Notes: a model not told the origin generated them from the letters alone. A DNA stretch of 12,385 bases from CAWFKW01 sp964568655 (GCA_964568655.1 CAZMRG010000097.1:1-12385); one strand, 5' to 3'; counted from the stretch's first letter, positions 1-7,800 are shown. Numbers and translations are program-made.

Positions 1-45
1 AAGAAGGGTATTACAGCCAAGTTATGGTAAATTTAAGCGTATTAT

Positions 46-1347
46 ATGTTTGTTGAGAGTTTACTGTTTGAAATAATATTTGTTCTCTTTATTGTACTCC
101 TTAATGCGTTTTTTGTTGCCGCGGAATTTTCGATCGTTAAAGTTAGATCGACACAGCTTGATACTCTTGCGAAAAAAGACAACCAGCGCGCCAAAATTGC
201 CAAGAAGGTTGTATCGAATCTGGATAAGTATTTATCTGCAACGCAGCTTGGCGTAACAATTTCATCTCTGGCTTTGGGATGGATAGGCGAGCCGATTTCT
301 GCAAATCTATTAAAGCCGGTATTTGCCTTGCTTAACATTACAAATCCGCAAACTATTCACACTCTCGCTTTGACTTTCGGTTTTGTTGTTATAACCTATT
401 TGCATGTGATACTGGGCGAGCTGGCTCCCAAATACATTGCTATTAAATACGCAAAGAGAGTAGCTCTTACATTGGCTGTCCCGCTTAATATTTTCTATTT
501 GGTTTTCAAGCCGTTCATCTGGGTTTTGAATGTATCATCAAGATTTATTGTCAGGATACTTGGCATTCAAAGCGTAACTGATGTTGAGCGGTTTCATTCA
601 GAAGAAGAATTGAGATTACTTATTGCGGAAGGAAGACAGTCAGGCGCTATCGACCAGACAGAACACCAGCTTATTGAAAAAATATTCGAATTTAACGATA
701 AGCAGGCGCAGGAAATAATGGTTCCCCGCAACCGCATGGTCGCTCTTAATATTGAAGACTCGCGCGAGGAAATATACCGCGTTGTAACCGAAGAGGGGTT
801 TTCAAGGCTGCCGGTTTATAATGATACAACAGATAATATAATCGGAGTGATCTATACAAAAGACTTAATTTCGGCGGCTGAACACCGTGAGTTAATTACG
901 CTACAGGATATAATCCGCCCCGCTTATTTTGTTTCATCAACAAAACAGATCGGGAATTTGCTGAAAGAAATGCAGAGGCACCGCGTTCACATGGCAATAG
1001 TGGTTGACGAATACGGCGGCGTGGAAGGGCTGATTACAATTGAGGATATTATCGAAGAGATAGTCGGCGAAATACAGGATGAATACGATGTGGATGCGCA
1101 GGAAGTTATCCCCGAAAAAAGCGGCGTTTATCTTGTGAACCCGATAATGTCGGTCGAGGATTTCAATAAAAGATTTAACGATATAATCCCAGAGGATACT
1201 GATTACCAGACTTTAAACGGATTTCTTCAGAAAGTAACAGGACATATCCCCGAAGTTTATGAGAGAATAGATTACAAAGGAATGAGTTTTGTAGTGACTA
1301 AAAAATCAGGCAATATGATACTTCAGGTAAGGGTTCAAAAGATTTAA
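46..1347 (+). CDS. CNNM/CorC-family (hemolysin-like) transmembrane protein with CBS domain pair
   Basis: The 433-residue protein has the full CorC/TlyC/CNNM architecture. An N-terminal DUF21 membrane domain spans about residues 1-195 and contains the family signatures NAFFVAAEF (20-28) and GELAPK (124-129). Two CBS domains follow (about 220-275 and 285-342) with MVPR (225-228) and DEYGGVEGLIT (321-331), then a C-terminal CorC_HlyC domain (about 355-432). Family members sit in the cytoplasmic membrane and are linked to Mg2+ and other divalent-cation efflux, with nucleotide-sensing CBS domains; the old hemolysin label is not supported as a function. The ATG at 46 fits the usual family N-terminus. 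The same frame has TAA stops at 28-30 and 34-36, so it cannot start earlier. The gene is convergent with the flippase gene, 10 bases away, and is probably unrelated to the glycan locus. Family assignment is firm; the ion transported is not. Confidence 0.95.
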   Translation: MFVESLLFEIIFVLFIVLLNAFFVAAEFSIVKVRSTQLDTLAKKDNQRAKIAKKVVSNLDKYLSATQLGVTISSLALGWIGEPISANLLKPVFALLNITNPQTIHTLALTFGFVVITYLHVILGELAPKYIAIKYAKRVALTLAVPLNIFYLVFKPFIWVLNVSSRFIVRILGIQSVTDVERFHSEEELRLLIAEGRQSGAIDQTEHQLIEKIFEFNDKQAQEIMVPRNRMVALNIEDSREEIYRVVTEEGFSRLPVYNDTTDNIIGVIYTKDLISAAEHRELITLQDIIRPAYFVSSTKQIGNLLKEMQRHRVHMAIVVDEYGGVEGLITIEDIIEEIVGEIQDEYDVDAQEVIPEKSGVYLVNPIMSVEDFNKRFNDIIPEDTDYQTLNGFLQKVTGHIPEVYERIDYKGMSFVVTKKSGNMILQVRVQKI

Positions 1348-1357
1348 GTAATGTCCG

Positions 1358-2806
1358 TTATTCCGGATCCTTGTGTTTAACAGTTCTAATTTTATCCAGA
1401 AGGCTTTTAAATTCCCTGCTATCCTTATAACTTGCATAAATATAATAGGCGGAACCTGCAAAGAATATCGCGGATACTATAATTCGCGGGTAAAGCGTCA
1501 TGTTAAAATAATAGGCGATGAACATTATTACGGCGGCAGGTATTAGAAGCGCCAGGATTTTTTTGTGTTTATAATCAACCGGATAATACTTTTGTGCGAT
1601 CAAATAAGTAAGGAGAAAGATCAGGAAATTTGCAAACATGATACAGAACGCTGCGCCTACCGGCCCGAAATACGGGGTAAGCAAAAAATTCATCCCGATA
1701 TTTACAGCTGCGCTTATAACAGTTATCCATATTGTGTGCTGAAGCTTCTTCGTTATGTTGATCCCAATTACGACAATAAAAAACGCGCTTGAAAGAAAAA
1801 CGCTTGTGCAAAGGAAGGGAACCACAGCCCTCGCCGCATAGAAGTTAGGCTGGGTAAATACTTTTAGAATATCGATAGAGAACATTGAAATAGCGAAAAC
1901 CAATACAATATTCAGCAGAAAGTAAAGCTGGTAAACTTTTGAATATATCTCTTTTGCGTTCTCCTCATATTGTATATCCATAGAATACGGACCCCACGCC
2001 ATTTGCAGCGCGCCGCCAAATATGCCTACTATTGCCCCAAGCTTTGCGCCAACAGCATATATTCCGACTGCGGAAAGATCGTTATAATGAGCGATAAAAT
2101 ACCGGTCAGTTGAGTTCAGCACCCAAACAGCGACCCCTGTGCCTATGAGCGGGAATCCATAGCTCAATATCTTTTTTACCCATAAATGAGAATATTTATG
2201 GCCATACCTTTTGAAAACATAAAGCAAAGTAAAAACAAAGATCAGCCCGTATGATATTGCCTGCGCCATCAGAGCGCCGTATACGCCCTGGTGCAGTATT
2301 AATACGTAATAAATAGTAAGTAAAATATTTATGAGGACCGAGGCGGATGAAAGTATTGTATATAGCCATACTCTGAACTCAAATCTGAGCAGGTTAAACA
2401 GGAAAGAATGAAGCGACTGAAATACGATCGAAAAACCCGTTATTACAACAAACAGGCTTAAGTCTTTACCAAAGATTAAATGCGAAATATAAGGCGCCCC
2501 GAACGCTATGATTAAGAATCCGGCCAGCGAAAATAAAAGGCGCGCATAAAGCGATGAAATAATTATTACTGGGCGATCCCCGGCATATTCTTTACGGAAA
2601 TAGTAATAACCCACCGCAGTATCAGTGCCGGAAATTATGAGGAACGAGCTGACAACAACAATTGTACTCAGTAAATCAAGTATCCCGTAATCTTCTGTTG
2701 TTAATACCGCTGTGTAAAGCGGCAGAAGAAAAATCGAAATTGATTTGCTTAGGTAACCGCTAAGCCCGTAAACAAACGACTCTTTTGCAAGTCTTTTTAA
2801 ACTCAA
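1358..2806 (-). CDS. Wzx-like oligosaccharide flippase (MOP/MATE superfamily)
   Basis: The 482-residue, very hydrophobic protein has roughly 12-14 predicted membrane segments, the normal length and topology for polysaccharide-exporting flippases. The N-terminus (KRLAKESFVYGLSGYLSK, then LLPLYTAVLTTEDYG) matches the typical opening of these transporters. The expected role is moving a lipid-linked oligosaccharide from the cytoplasmic to the periplasmic face of the inner membrane. The start is TTG at 2806-2804: the frame has a TAA stop seven codons upstream and no ATG or GTG between, and homologues begin at about this point. It is the last gene of the minus-strand glycan block, 203 bases after the glycosyltransferase gene, so it may have its own promoter. 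The sugar substrate cannot be read from sequence. A teichuronic- or O-antigen-type exporter is equally possible. Confidence 0.9.
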   Translation of the reverse strand: MSLKRLAKESFVYGLSGYLSKSISIFLLPLYTAVLTTEDYGILDLLSTIVVVSSFLIISGTDTAVGYYYFRKEYAGDRPVIIISSLYARLLFSLAGFLIIAFGAPYISHLIFGKDLSLFVVITGFSIVFQSLHSFLFNLLRFEFRVWLYTILSSASVLINILLTIYYVLILHQGVYGALMAQAISYGLIFVFTLLYVFKRYGHKYSHLWVKKILSYGFPLIGTGVAVWVLNSTDRYFIAHYNDLSAVGIYAVGAKLGAIVGIFGGALQMAWGPYSMDIQYEENAKEIYSKVYQLYFLLNIVLVFAISMFSIDILKVFTQPNFYAARAVVPFLCTSVFLSSAFFIVVIGINITKKLQHTIWITVISAAVNIGMNFLLTPYFGPVGAAFCIMFANFLIFLLTYLIAQKYYPVDYKHKKILALLIPAAVIMFIAYYFNMTLYPRIIVSAIFFAGSAYYIYASYKDSREFKSLLDKIRTVKHKDPE

Positions 2807-2966
2807 ATTAGGATTTCCCGGTTGTTATTGATAATATATACCTGAAGTATTTAGAAAAGTCATGCTACATTACTGCAAAATTCCAACCTATTGTTCCGGT
2901 TTGTGAAGGTAAAGTTATGCAGGCTTTTAATAAAAAAATATACTGTAGTTTTTCCTAAATGCAACG

Positions 2967-2998
2967 CTGTAACCCGAAAAAAAACATCGGGCATACAG
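2967..2998. other. Imperfect hairpin in the 203-base gap before the flippase gene
   Basis: CTGTA (2967-2971) and CCCGA (2973-2977) can pair with TCGGG (2987-2991) and TACAG (2994-2998), giving a 10-bp stem with a small internal loop and a nine-base A-rich apex. It lies 12-43 bases downstream of the glycosyltransferase stop on the minus strand. The T run is in the loop and not after the stem, so it is not a standard intrinsic terminator. I see nothing else structured in 2807-3009. Confidence 0.3.
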
Positions 2999-3009
2999 AA
3001 TTATAAGGA

Positions 3010-4041
3010 TCACTTAAGTAGCAGATCCTCGTAGAACTTAGCTACTTTTTTTGCGTCGTGGTATTTCTCAACGTATTTTCTGCCTGCTTCGCCGATCCCC
3101 GCCCATGTCTCCGGCGACAGGAGGAGATTTTTGAGAACATCATATATCGTATCCGGATTTGTATTAATAACAGGGCATCCTTCAGGCATATCGTACATCA
3201 GGTCTTCCCTCATGTAGCAAACAACCGGCTTTTTGAAAGCCATTGCTTCAAGCGGCAGAAGGCCAAACCATCCCTGTATCAGCTGGTCGACAATTATATC
3301 AGCTTTTTTAATTTCTTCATAAAGCTCATTTATTGTTACTCCTTTTACCAGCCTGCATTCAAAATCAAACTCGTTTTTAAGCCTGTCCACCGCGCTTATA
3401 AAATATTTTGTTCCTTTATAACCCGGGTTACTCGGCGCGTGAAGTATCACCGGCCGCTTACTTTTCCCGGCAGGCGGCGGTATTTCAAAATCTTCCAGAT
3501 TGATAGGTTGAATAATCTGGATATAATCGCGTTTCAGATTATGAGCCAGAGCTCTATCGGTTACGATATAATCAATGCGTTCTTCTATTTTCCTTGTTCG
3601 AAGCGGTTTGGTTTCAGGGACACAGTCGACAAAGTTTTTGTATTCCTGGGTACACTCGTAGCATGATGAAAACGGAATATTGAGCTGTTTGGTAAGTTCC
3701 GGCTGCTGCACGTCGCAGCCGATAAACGTCATCAACGTCTTCTTTCCGAAAAAACGAAGAATTTTCAAATCCTTGAAATCTTTGATAAAAGTTCTTGCAG
3801 TGATAAAAATGAAGGCGTCATATTTGAACAGGCATTTCAGGAGAAGATATCTTGAATAAATTCGCTGACCCCATTTAGATTTAGGGCGTTTAATAACGAT
3901 AGCGTCGGATTTCTCGAAGTTGAAAGGATGAAGAACGCCTATGTAGAGATCTGACTTGATACCAACTTGTCTGAGTCCTTTCAACAGCCTGGAAGCGTAT
4001 CCTGCAGAATTATCAAAACCAATAAATATTTTCTTAGACAT
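3010..4041 (-). CDS. GT-B fold glycosyltransferase (GT4-like) with a cysteine cluster
   Basis: The 343-residue protein looks like a cytoplasmic GT-B glycosyltransferase. The C-terminal half carries the donor-binding signatures: HAPSNPGYKGT (201-211), where family members have the 'pK(g/G)t' loop, and an E-x7-E-like region DQLIQGWFGLLPLEAMAFKKP (252-272). The N-terminal half is shorter than in most GT4 enzymes. It contains a MTFIGCD segment (104-110) in place of the common 'hGsD', followed by CYEC (127-130) and another Cys at 140. C109, C127, C130 and C140 could form a metal site. The ATG overlaps the upstream methyltransferase stop by one base (TAATG), which implies translational coupling. 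Expected role: adding one sugar to a lipid-linked intermediate or to a terminal residue. Donor and acceptor are unknown. Confidence 0.85.
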   Translation of the reverse strand: MSKKIFIGFDNSAGYASRLLKGLRQVGIKSDLYIGVLHPFNFEKSDAIVIKRPKSKWGQRIYSRYLLLKCLFKYDAFIFITARTFIKDFKDLKILRFFGKKTLMTFIGCDVQQPELTKQLNIPFSSCYECTQEYKNFVDCVPETKPLRTRKIEERIDYIVTDRALAHNLKRDYIQIIQPINLEDFEIPPPAGKSKRPVILHAPSNPGYKGTKYFISAVDRLKNEFDFECRLVKGVTINELYEEIKKADIIVDQLIQGWFGLLPLEAMAFKKPVVCYMREDLMYDMPEGCPVINTNPDTIYDVLKNLLLSPETWAGIGEAGRKYVEKYHDAKKVAKFYEDLLLK

Positions 4042-4889
4042 TAATCCTGAAAGATCTTCCTCCCGGCGTCGGGAATATCAGATATCTTAAACTCGAATAC
4101 TGTATCAGGCAACGACCACTCGTCAGTTTTACCGCCCTTAAAATTAAACGACTTTGAATAAAGCGCCATGTTTGACTGGCTTAAATAGATGAGATGTTTA
4201 TGCCCGCTTTCCGGGATGCCTTCCAGTATCCCGCAAAGCACGTTCCTGTTAAGCTCACCACCGAGTATGTAATCATGCCACGCTATAACCGAACTATCGT
4301 TTTTCAAAAGGCCAAGCGCATTTTTGGAATCCTTCTTTACATAATCAAACGAATGGTTGCCGTCAACAAAAACAAGTTCGAATTGCTTTTGGTAAGGGAC
4401 GAAATCGAACTTCATGCTGTCCGCCTTAAGATGCTTTATGTTTGGGCATTTTTTTGAAAATCGCCCGAATATTTCTTTCGGAATGTTAAATTGTTTTATG
4501 TCGGGGTGGTCAAAAGGAATATCAAGAGAAAAGATCTCAACTTCTTTTCCGGCGTTTTCAGCCATGTTATATGCAGATAGACCAACCCACGTGCCGATTT
4601 CAAAATATTTTTTTACTCCCAAAGCCCGTGCAATTCTGCACAGAAAGTAGTAGTCGTTTATTGGCGATGAACCGTTCATCAGATCGGAAGTGATCGAAAT
4701 AGGTTCACCGGAATCCGGAGTGGGATACAACTTCATTAATTCTGAAAATCCTACAGATGGCAGCGATTTTATTCCGTATTTTTCCAGAATTTTATCAACT
4801 TTTTCCTCGTACAAGATGTGATCAGCAGCGTTTCGGAATTCTTTTTTCCTGTTAAGAAGCGTTTTTATTTTCTTTAATTTTCCCGGCAT
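4041..4889 (-). CDS. Class I SAM-dependent methyltransferase (Methyltransf_24-like)
   Basis: The 282-residue protein has a Rossmann methyltransferase core. Motif I is EIGTWVGLSA (97-106), the acidic ribose-binding end of strand 2 is SLDI (121-124), and the family block DGNHSFDYVKKDSKNALGLL spans 176-195, followed by WHDY (204-207). The DGxHsfdyv...D and WHDY pattern is typical of Methyltransf_24 proteins, which include sugar O-methyltransferases of surface glycans. An N-terminal extension of about 75 residues and a C-terminal tail of about 70 residues may bind the acceptor. The start is the ATG at 4889. The stop TAA shares its last base-pair position with the ATG of the downstream glycosyltransferase. 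A 100-base gap separates it from the GNAT-like gene upstream. Probable role: O-methylation of a sugar, perhaps a capping reaction; the acceptor is unknown. Confidence 0.85.
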   Translation of the reverse strand: MPGKLKKIKTLLNRKKEFRNAADHILYEEKVDKILEKYGIKSLPSVGFSELMKLYPTPDSGEPISITSDLMNGSSPINDYYFLCRIARALGVKKYFEIGTWVGLSAYNMAENAGKEVEIFSLDIPFDHPDIKQFNIPKEIFGRFSKKCPNIKHLKADSMKFDFVPYQKQFELVFVDGNHSFDYVKKDSKNALGLLKNDSSVIAWHDYILGGELNRNVLCGILEGIPESGHKHLIYLSQSNMALYSKSFNFKGGKTDEWSLPDTVFEFKISDIPDAGRKIFQD

Positions 4890-4939
4890 TTATGAATTTC
4901 AGTTCTTTTCTCTGTTAATTGATCGGTTGATTTAATCGC

Positions 4940-4956
4940 AGTATAAGACAAAAATA
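4940..4956 (-). promoter_or_regulatory. Possible promoter -10/-7 element before the methyltransferase-glycosyltransferase pair
   Basis: Read on the minus strand, the 100-base gap contains TATTTTTG (4956-4949), an exact match to the TAnnTTTG element of Bacteroidota promoters, and then TATACT (4945-4940), a possible sigma-70-type -10. I find no convincing -33 TTTG or -35 TTGACA at the right distance. Position, about 50-65 bases before the ATG at 4889, is reasonable. Tentative. Confidence 0.25.
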
Positions 4957-4989
4957 GCTATTATTGCATGAATATAATATACAGTCCCC

Positions 4990-5547
4990 CTATTTACCCT
5001 GCGATAAAAGCTTATAAGTTGAGTTTCGAACATCAAATAGGTCTGCTATCATGAAAAGGTCAGTTTTATTTCGTATCTCTTCGATTTTCCATCCCATTTT
5101 CAGAAATAGGATAATAGAGCCGTTATTATGCTTTGGCCAAAATCCTTCCTGGTGAGTAAATCCATTATCCAGGCCCGTTTGGCAAAGCTTAATGATGTGC
5201 AGTTTCGCAAAGTTCAATCCTCTTGTATCCTTATGCGCATAAGTACAATGATTATGTATAATATCGCCGTATACTGATGAGAAATTTAAAAACCTGATCT
5301 CTGCTTTATCATTCAGGATAGTAAAACTGTACTTCCATTTATCATTTAACCCGTTTAGGAAATATTCTTTTGATTCAGCTTTCCATCCATATAGCCCGGC
5401 ATATTCCGTTCTGATTCCGTTTACATGAGCCATAATATCATCGAGCCTGCTTTTGAGGAAGTCCTCGGTTATCAAAACAATTTTATGCCCTGATTCAGCC
5501 AGCTTCTCATCTACAAATTTGTGGAAATCAATATTGTTATAATCCAT
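4990..5547 (-). CDS. GNAT-like N-acyltransferase domain protein
   Basis: The 185-residue soluble protein is not closely recognisable, but its second half reads like the GNAT fold. HNHCTYAHKDTRGLNFAKLH (98-117) fits the end of strand 4 plus the 'R/Q-x-x-G-x-G/A' acetyl-CoA pyrophosphate loop, here degenerate as KDTRGLNFAK. The segment EGFWPKHNNGSIILFLKMGWK (134-154) fits the usual 'v...N..ai.lY.klGF' end of the domain. The N-terminal 90 residues are unassigned. The gene follows the WbmS-like deacetylase by 38 bases, so the two are probably co-transcribed. Context suggests acylation of an amino sugar, perhaps one unmasked by a deacetylase of the locus; that is inference. An acyltransferase of another kind, or an inactive GNAT relative, is possible because the CoA loop is atypical. 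Confidence 0.6.
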   Translation of the reverse strand: MDYNNIDFHKFVDEKLAESGHKIVLITEDFLKSRLDDIMAHVNGIRTEYAGLYGWKAESKEYFLNGLNDKWKYSFTILNDKAEIRFLNFSSVYGDIIHNHCTYAHKDTRGLNFAKLHIIKLCQTGLDNGFTHQEGFWPKHNNGSIILFLKMGWKIEEIRNKTDLFMIADLFDVRNSTYKLLSQGK

Positions 5548-5585
5548 AATTCTTTTTGTACGCTATCATTTTCAAAACAAATATT

Positions 5586-6287
5586 TTAAACGGCAAGAGC
5601 CGAGATATCTATCATTTTATATGTATCCAGCTTGTTCGTCCTGCAGTATTTCAAAAGGCTTATCAGTAAGTCTCTTGTTCCGGGGACTTCGTTGTTGCGG
5701 TATGTAATAAGCTTATCAGGCTGCTGGCTGAATCTTTTAGCCTCTTTATATCGAAATTTATTTTCAGTGTTAAGATAAATGTGAATAGGATGAAAGTCGA
5801 ATATATTCAACCCCGTATCCGCCAGGTCGATCCTGCTTGATTCAAAGCTATAACCATATGCCCAATGAACGTCGTCTTCCCAGTTATACGGAATGCACAC
5901 CATGCCGTTCCACAGCTTAAAAGGTTTTAATCCCGTTTGGTAAGGCACAAAATGATTTGCATCGTAAACAAGCCTCCTATCGGCGTATTTCTGTTTTATG
6001 TGCGTGCTTTGAAACATGGAATGCGACCTGACGCCTTTAGCGTCAGGGTGGATATCGATTATGTCATCAAGGATGTCTTCAGCTGATTTGGCTGAATCTC
6101 CCTGCAATAACGGGTTGAAATCGGGATGCAGCGCAATTTCGAAAAGTTTCCTGTTGCATTTTGCCAGAACTTCCGAATGGTGAGTCGAAAAGAACGTGCA
6201 CTTTATACCATATTTTTCAAAGAGCGAAATCGTATCAGCTAAAACGGCTTCGGCCGCCCAATCAACGTCGCATGTGAAAGAAATCAT
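5586..6287 (-). CDS. Polysaccharide deacetylase, WbmS-like family
   Basis: The 233-residue cytoplasmic protein (no signal peptide) has the features of the NodB-like carbohydrate esterase fold. TCDVDW (5-10) has the D7/D9 pair of the metal/catalytic motif, and TFFSTHHS (31-38) follows. HPDFNPLL (54-61), GVRSHS (85-90), WEDD (136-139) and DFHPIHIYLN (164-173) continue the active-site pattern. HPDFNP, RSHS and FHPIHIYLN are what I associate with the WbmS subfamily, named for a gene of the Bordetella O-antigen wbm locus. These proteins are thought to remove N- or O-acetyl groups from sugar intermediates. The ATG at 6287 begins 4 residues before the first motif, so an earlier start is not needed. 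It is the first gene of the left minus-strand group and is divergent from the methyltransferase at 6367. Fold assignment is good; substrate is unknown. Confidence 0.8.
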   Translation of the reverse strand: MISFTCDVDWAAEAVLADTISLFEKYGIKCTFFSTHHSEVLAKCNRKLFEIALHPDFNPLLQGDSAKSAEDILDDIIDIHPDAKGVRSHSMFQSTHIKQKYADRRLVYDANHFVPYQTGLKPFKLWNGMVCIPYNWEDDVHWAYGYSFESSRIDLADTGLNIFDFHPIHIYLNTENKFRYKEAKRFSQQPDKLITYRNNEVPGTRDLLISLLKYCRTNKLDTYKMIDISALAV

Positions 6288-6366
6288 TATCGATATTTTT
6301 CCTGTTTACTCGTTTAAAGTTTTACTAAATTACTAATAATTTTAAAAATAATTTGGATATGAATTA
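6288..6366. promoter_or_regulatory. AT-rich divergent intergenic region, probably carrying two promoters
   Basis: These 79 bases separate the minus-strand deacetylase from the plus-strand methyltransferase, the only divergent pair in the window, so transcription of both genes most likely starts here. The stretch is extremely AT-rich in 6318-6360. I do not find an exact TAnnTTTG or a TATAAT with a paired upstream box; the nearest plus-strand match ends in TTTG at about 6352-6355 but lacks the TA. Call rests on gene arrangement, not on a motif. Confidence 0.4.
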
Positions 6367-7080
6367 ATGCCAAGCTCTGATACTGCGCAAATTTCCACTA
6401 TTGTTGATTTGATTCAGATAATCGATCCGAAATCTATACTTGATGTTGGATGCGGATTCGGTAAATACGGGTATCTTTTCAGAGAATATCTAATGGGCGA
6501 CCTTTGGGATAAGAACAGAATTTTGGTGAACGCCGTGGAAGGTTATGAAAAGTATATTACAGATACACAAAGAGCCATTTATAATGAAATATTCCTGTGC
6601 AATGCCATGGATTTCCAGGTGTATCTTAAGCAAAAGTATGATGTAATATGTATGATCGATGCTTTTGAGCATTTATCCGCGCCTGACGGGGAAAAATTTA
6701 TAGAGAATGTTTTAAAGAATGCAAAATATCTTTTGATATCGGTGCCCCGGTTTGTCGGGCCGCAGCACGGATTTACTGACGATCCAAACAAATTTGAGTC
6801 GCATCGTTCTTTTTGGACCAGGAAAATGTTCAAGACGATGGGTAATTGCTTAATTATGCCTAACAATGCCCGTAAAACCATTGCATTATTTTCTAACGAT
6901 GGCCGTTTTGCGGATTCAATAATGAAATTCCGGAGCAAGAAATTTTATTTGAAATTCATGCCTTACATTATGGTTGATGGCTTAAATTATATGAATTGGT
7001 TTTTACGGAAAAATAACAAAGAAGAGTTTTTACAAAAATCTGATCTGGAAAATGATGGGCGCTCCCCGGGAGCCGGTTAA
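6367..7080 (+). CDS. Class I SAM-dependent methyltransferase, lone plus-strand gene
   Basis: The 237-residue protein carries a clear motif I, ILDVGCGFGKYGYLFREYL (24-42). An acidic strand-2 end follows in VEGYEKYI (57-64), where E58 should bind the SAM ribose, then DAFEHL (98-103) and SVPRFVGPQ (125-133). The ESHRSFWT segment (144-151) is typical of methyltransferases near surface-glycan genes. The last ten residues, from about N228, are polar and glycine-rich and look non-conserved. The start is the ATG at 6367. It is the only plus-strand gene inside the minus-strand glycan block, so it needs its own promoter. It overlaps the end of the WbqC-like gene by four bases. Likely function: methylation of a sugar or glycan-linked acceptor; the target is unknown. 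Confidence 0.85.
   Translation: MPSSDTAQISTIVDLIQIIDPKSILDVGCGFGKYGYLFREYLMGDLWDKNRILVNAVEGYEKYITDTQRAIYNEIFLCNAMDFQVYLKQKYDVICMIDAFEHLSAPDGEKFIENVLKNAKYLLISVPRFVGPQHGFTDDPNKFESHRSFWTRKMFKTMGNCLIMPNNARKTIALFSNDGRFADSIMKFRSKKFYLKFMPYIMVDGLNYMNWFLRKNNKEEFLQKSDLENDGRSPGAG
7058..7076. terminator. GC-rich inverted repeat at the convergent gene ends, possible bidirectional terminator
   Basis: GCTCC (7061-7065) and GGAGC (7069-7073) form a perfect 5-bp stem around CCG, flanked by more G/C, in otherwise AT-rich DNA. It sits inside the last codons of the plus-strand methyltransferase and immediately after the stop of the WbqC-like gene on the other strand. No U tract follows on either strand, so intrinsic termination would be weak. 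It could instead block the 3' exonuclease on the wbqC-side mRNA. Confidence 0.35.
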
Positions 7081-7769
7081 TATTCCTGTCCTTCCGATAG
7101 TATCCTGAGGCTTTCGCTTCCGCAATTGAAGATCAGATCCAGAACCGACATGTATGGCTGGAATACTTCGCTGTTGAACTGCTTATATACCGGGTGTTTA
7201 AAGCTTTGAAACCTGACTTTTATTTTTGCCTCTTCAAACAGTTCCATCTGCAAATAATTCTTACCTTCGCTTCCTGAAATATACGTGTCTGCTTTCACGT
7301 TTTTGCATATGTCAACAAGCGCTTGTGTGCTGAATGTGTCAATGGGCGGCATATCAGAATTACGAACAAATTTTGTTTTAAGTCCTAGAATGTTTGCAAT
7401 AGCCTGAATCAGATCCAGGTTTAAATCGGCTATATAAATATAGTCTTTTGAGTAGATCTCTTCGAATATCGCCGAGTATTCTTTAAAGTGCGGCGCGCCG
7501 CCGTATACGCTGCGAAGTGAAAACCAGTTTTTTTTCAGAGGTTTTTTTGTAAGGTCAATTTTTACTTCATTAATTTTTTGTCCGAAATTATGGATGACAG
7601 GCGCCGAGATCCATTGCCAAGAGTTTTTAATGCAAATCCTGTTCCTGTTCTGCCAGTCGTTCTTCTTAAACTGAGTTGTGTCGTAGATAACAAACACGTC
7701 AGCCTGGTTCGCTTTTTCGAAAAAACCGATATATGGAAGATAATTTGGCTGGTGTACTGTGCAAATCAA
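7077..7769 (-). CDS. WbqC-family protein
   Basis: The 230-residue protein matches the WbqC-like family (PF08889) along its length. It has the N-terminal signature HQPNYLPYIGFF (6-17), VIYDTTQFKKNDWQNRNRI (27-45), YISGSEGKNYL (163-173; most members have a 'Y.sG.g..nYl' here) and SVLDLIFNCG (208-217). Members recur in O-antigen and other glycan clusters, and to my knowledge the reaction is unsettled; an amide-forming or acyl-transfer role is a speculation. The start is TTG at 7769-7767. The frame has a TAA eight codons upstream with no ATG, and AAAGGTGA, one of the best ribosome binding sites in the window, lies about 10 bases before it. It is the last gene of the five-gene operon, 31 bases after the PIG-L gene, and its stop overlaps the opposing methyltransferase stop within TTAA. 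Confidence 0.88.
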   Translation of the reverse strand: MICTVHQPNYLPYIGFFEKANQADVFVIYDTTQFKKNDWQNRNRICIKNSWQWISAPVIHNFGQKINEVKIDLTKKPLKKNWFSLRSVYGGAPHFKEYSAIFEEIYSKDYIYIADLNLDLIQAIANILGLKTKFVRNSDMPPIDTFSTQALVDICKNVKADTYISGSEGKNYLQMELFEEAKIKVRFQSFKHPVYKQFNSEVFQPYMSVLDLIFNCGSESLRILSEGQEY

Positions 7770-7800
7770 TATTTTATTTTCACCTTTTTAAATTCAGCGG

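Noticed and set aside
1..56. Possible 3' end of a gene entering from the left edge
   Set aside because: All three plus-strand frames are open for a few codons and stop at 30, 56 and 76. Nothing in so few residues identifies the real one, so no partial gene was called.
2967..2998. Intrinsic terminator for the glycosyltransferase transcript
   Set aside because: The hairpin has its T run in the loop and no T tract after the stem on either strand; it was kept only as a low-confidence hairpin.
3058..3666. A 202-codon plus-strand open frame inside the minus-strand glycosyltransferase gene
   Set aside because: It is fully antisense to a gene with clear family motifs, has an unusual composition rich in Phe/Arg/Ile, and has no recognisable domain or ribosome binding site.
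6855..6871. Resemblance of GCCTAACAATGCCC to the left end of integron attC sites
   Set aside because: There is no matching GTTRRRY end at a suitable distance, no hairpin of attC type, and both copies are inside well-supported genes on opposite coding strands.
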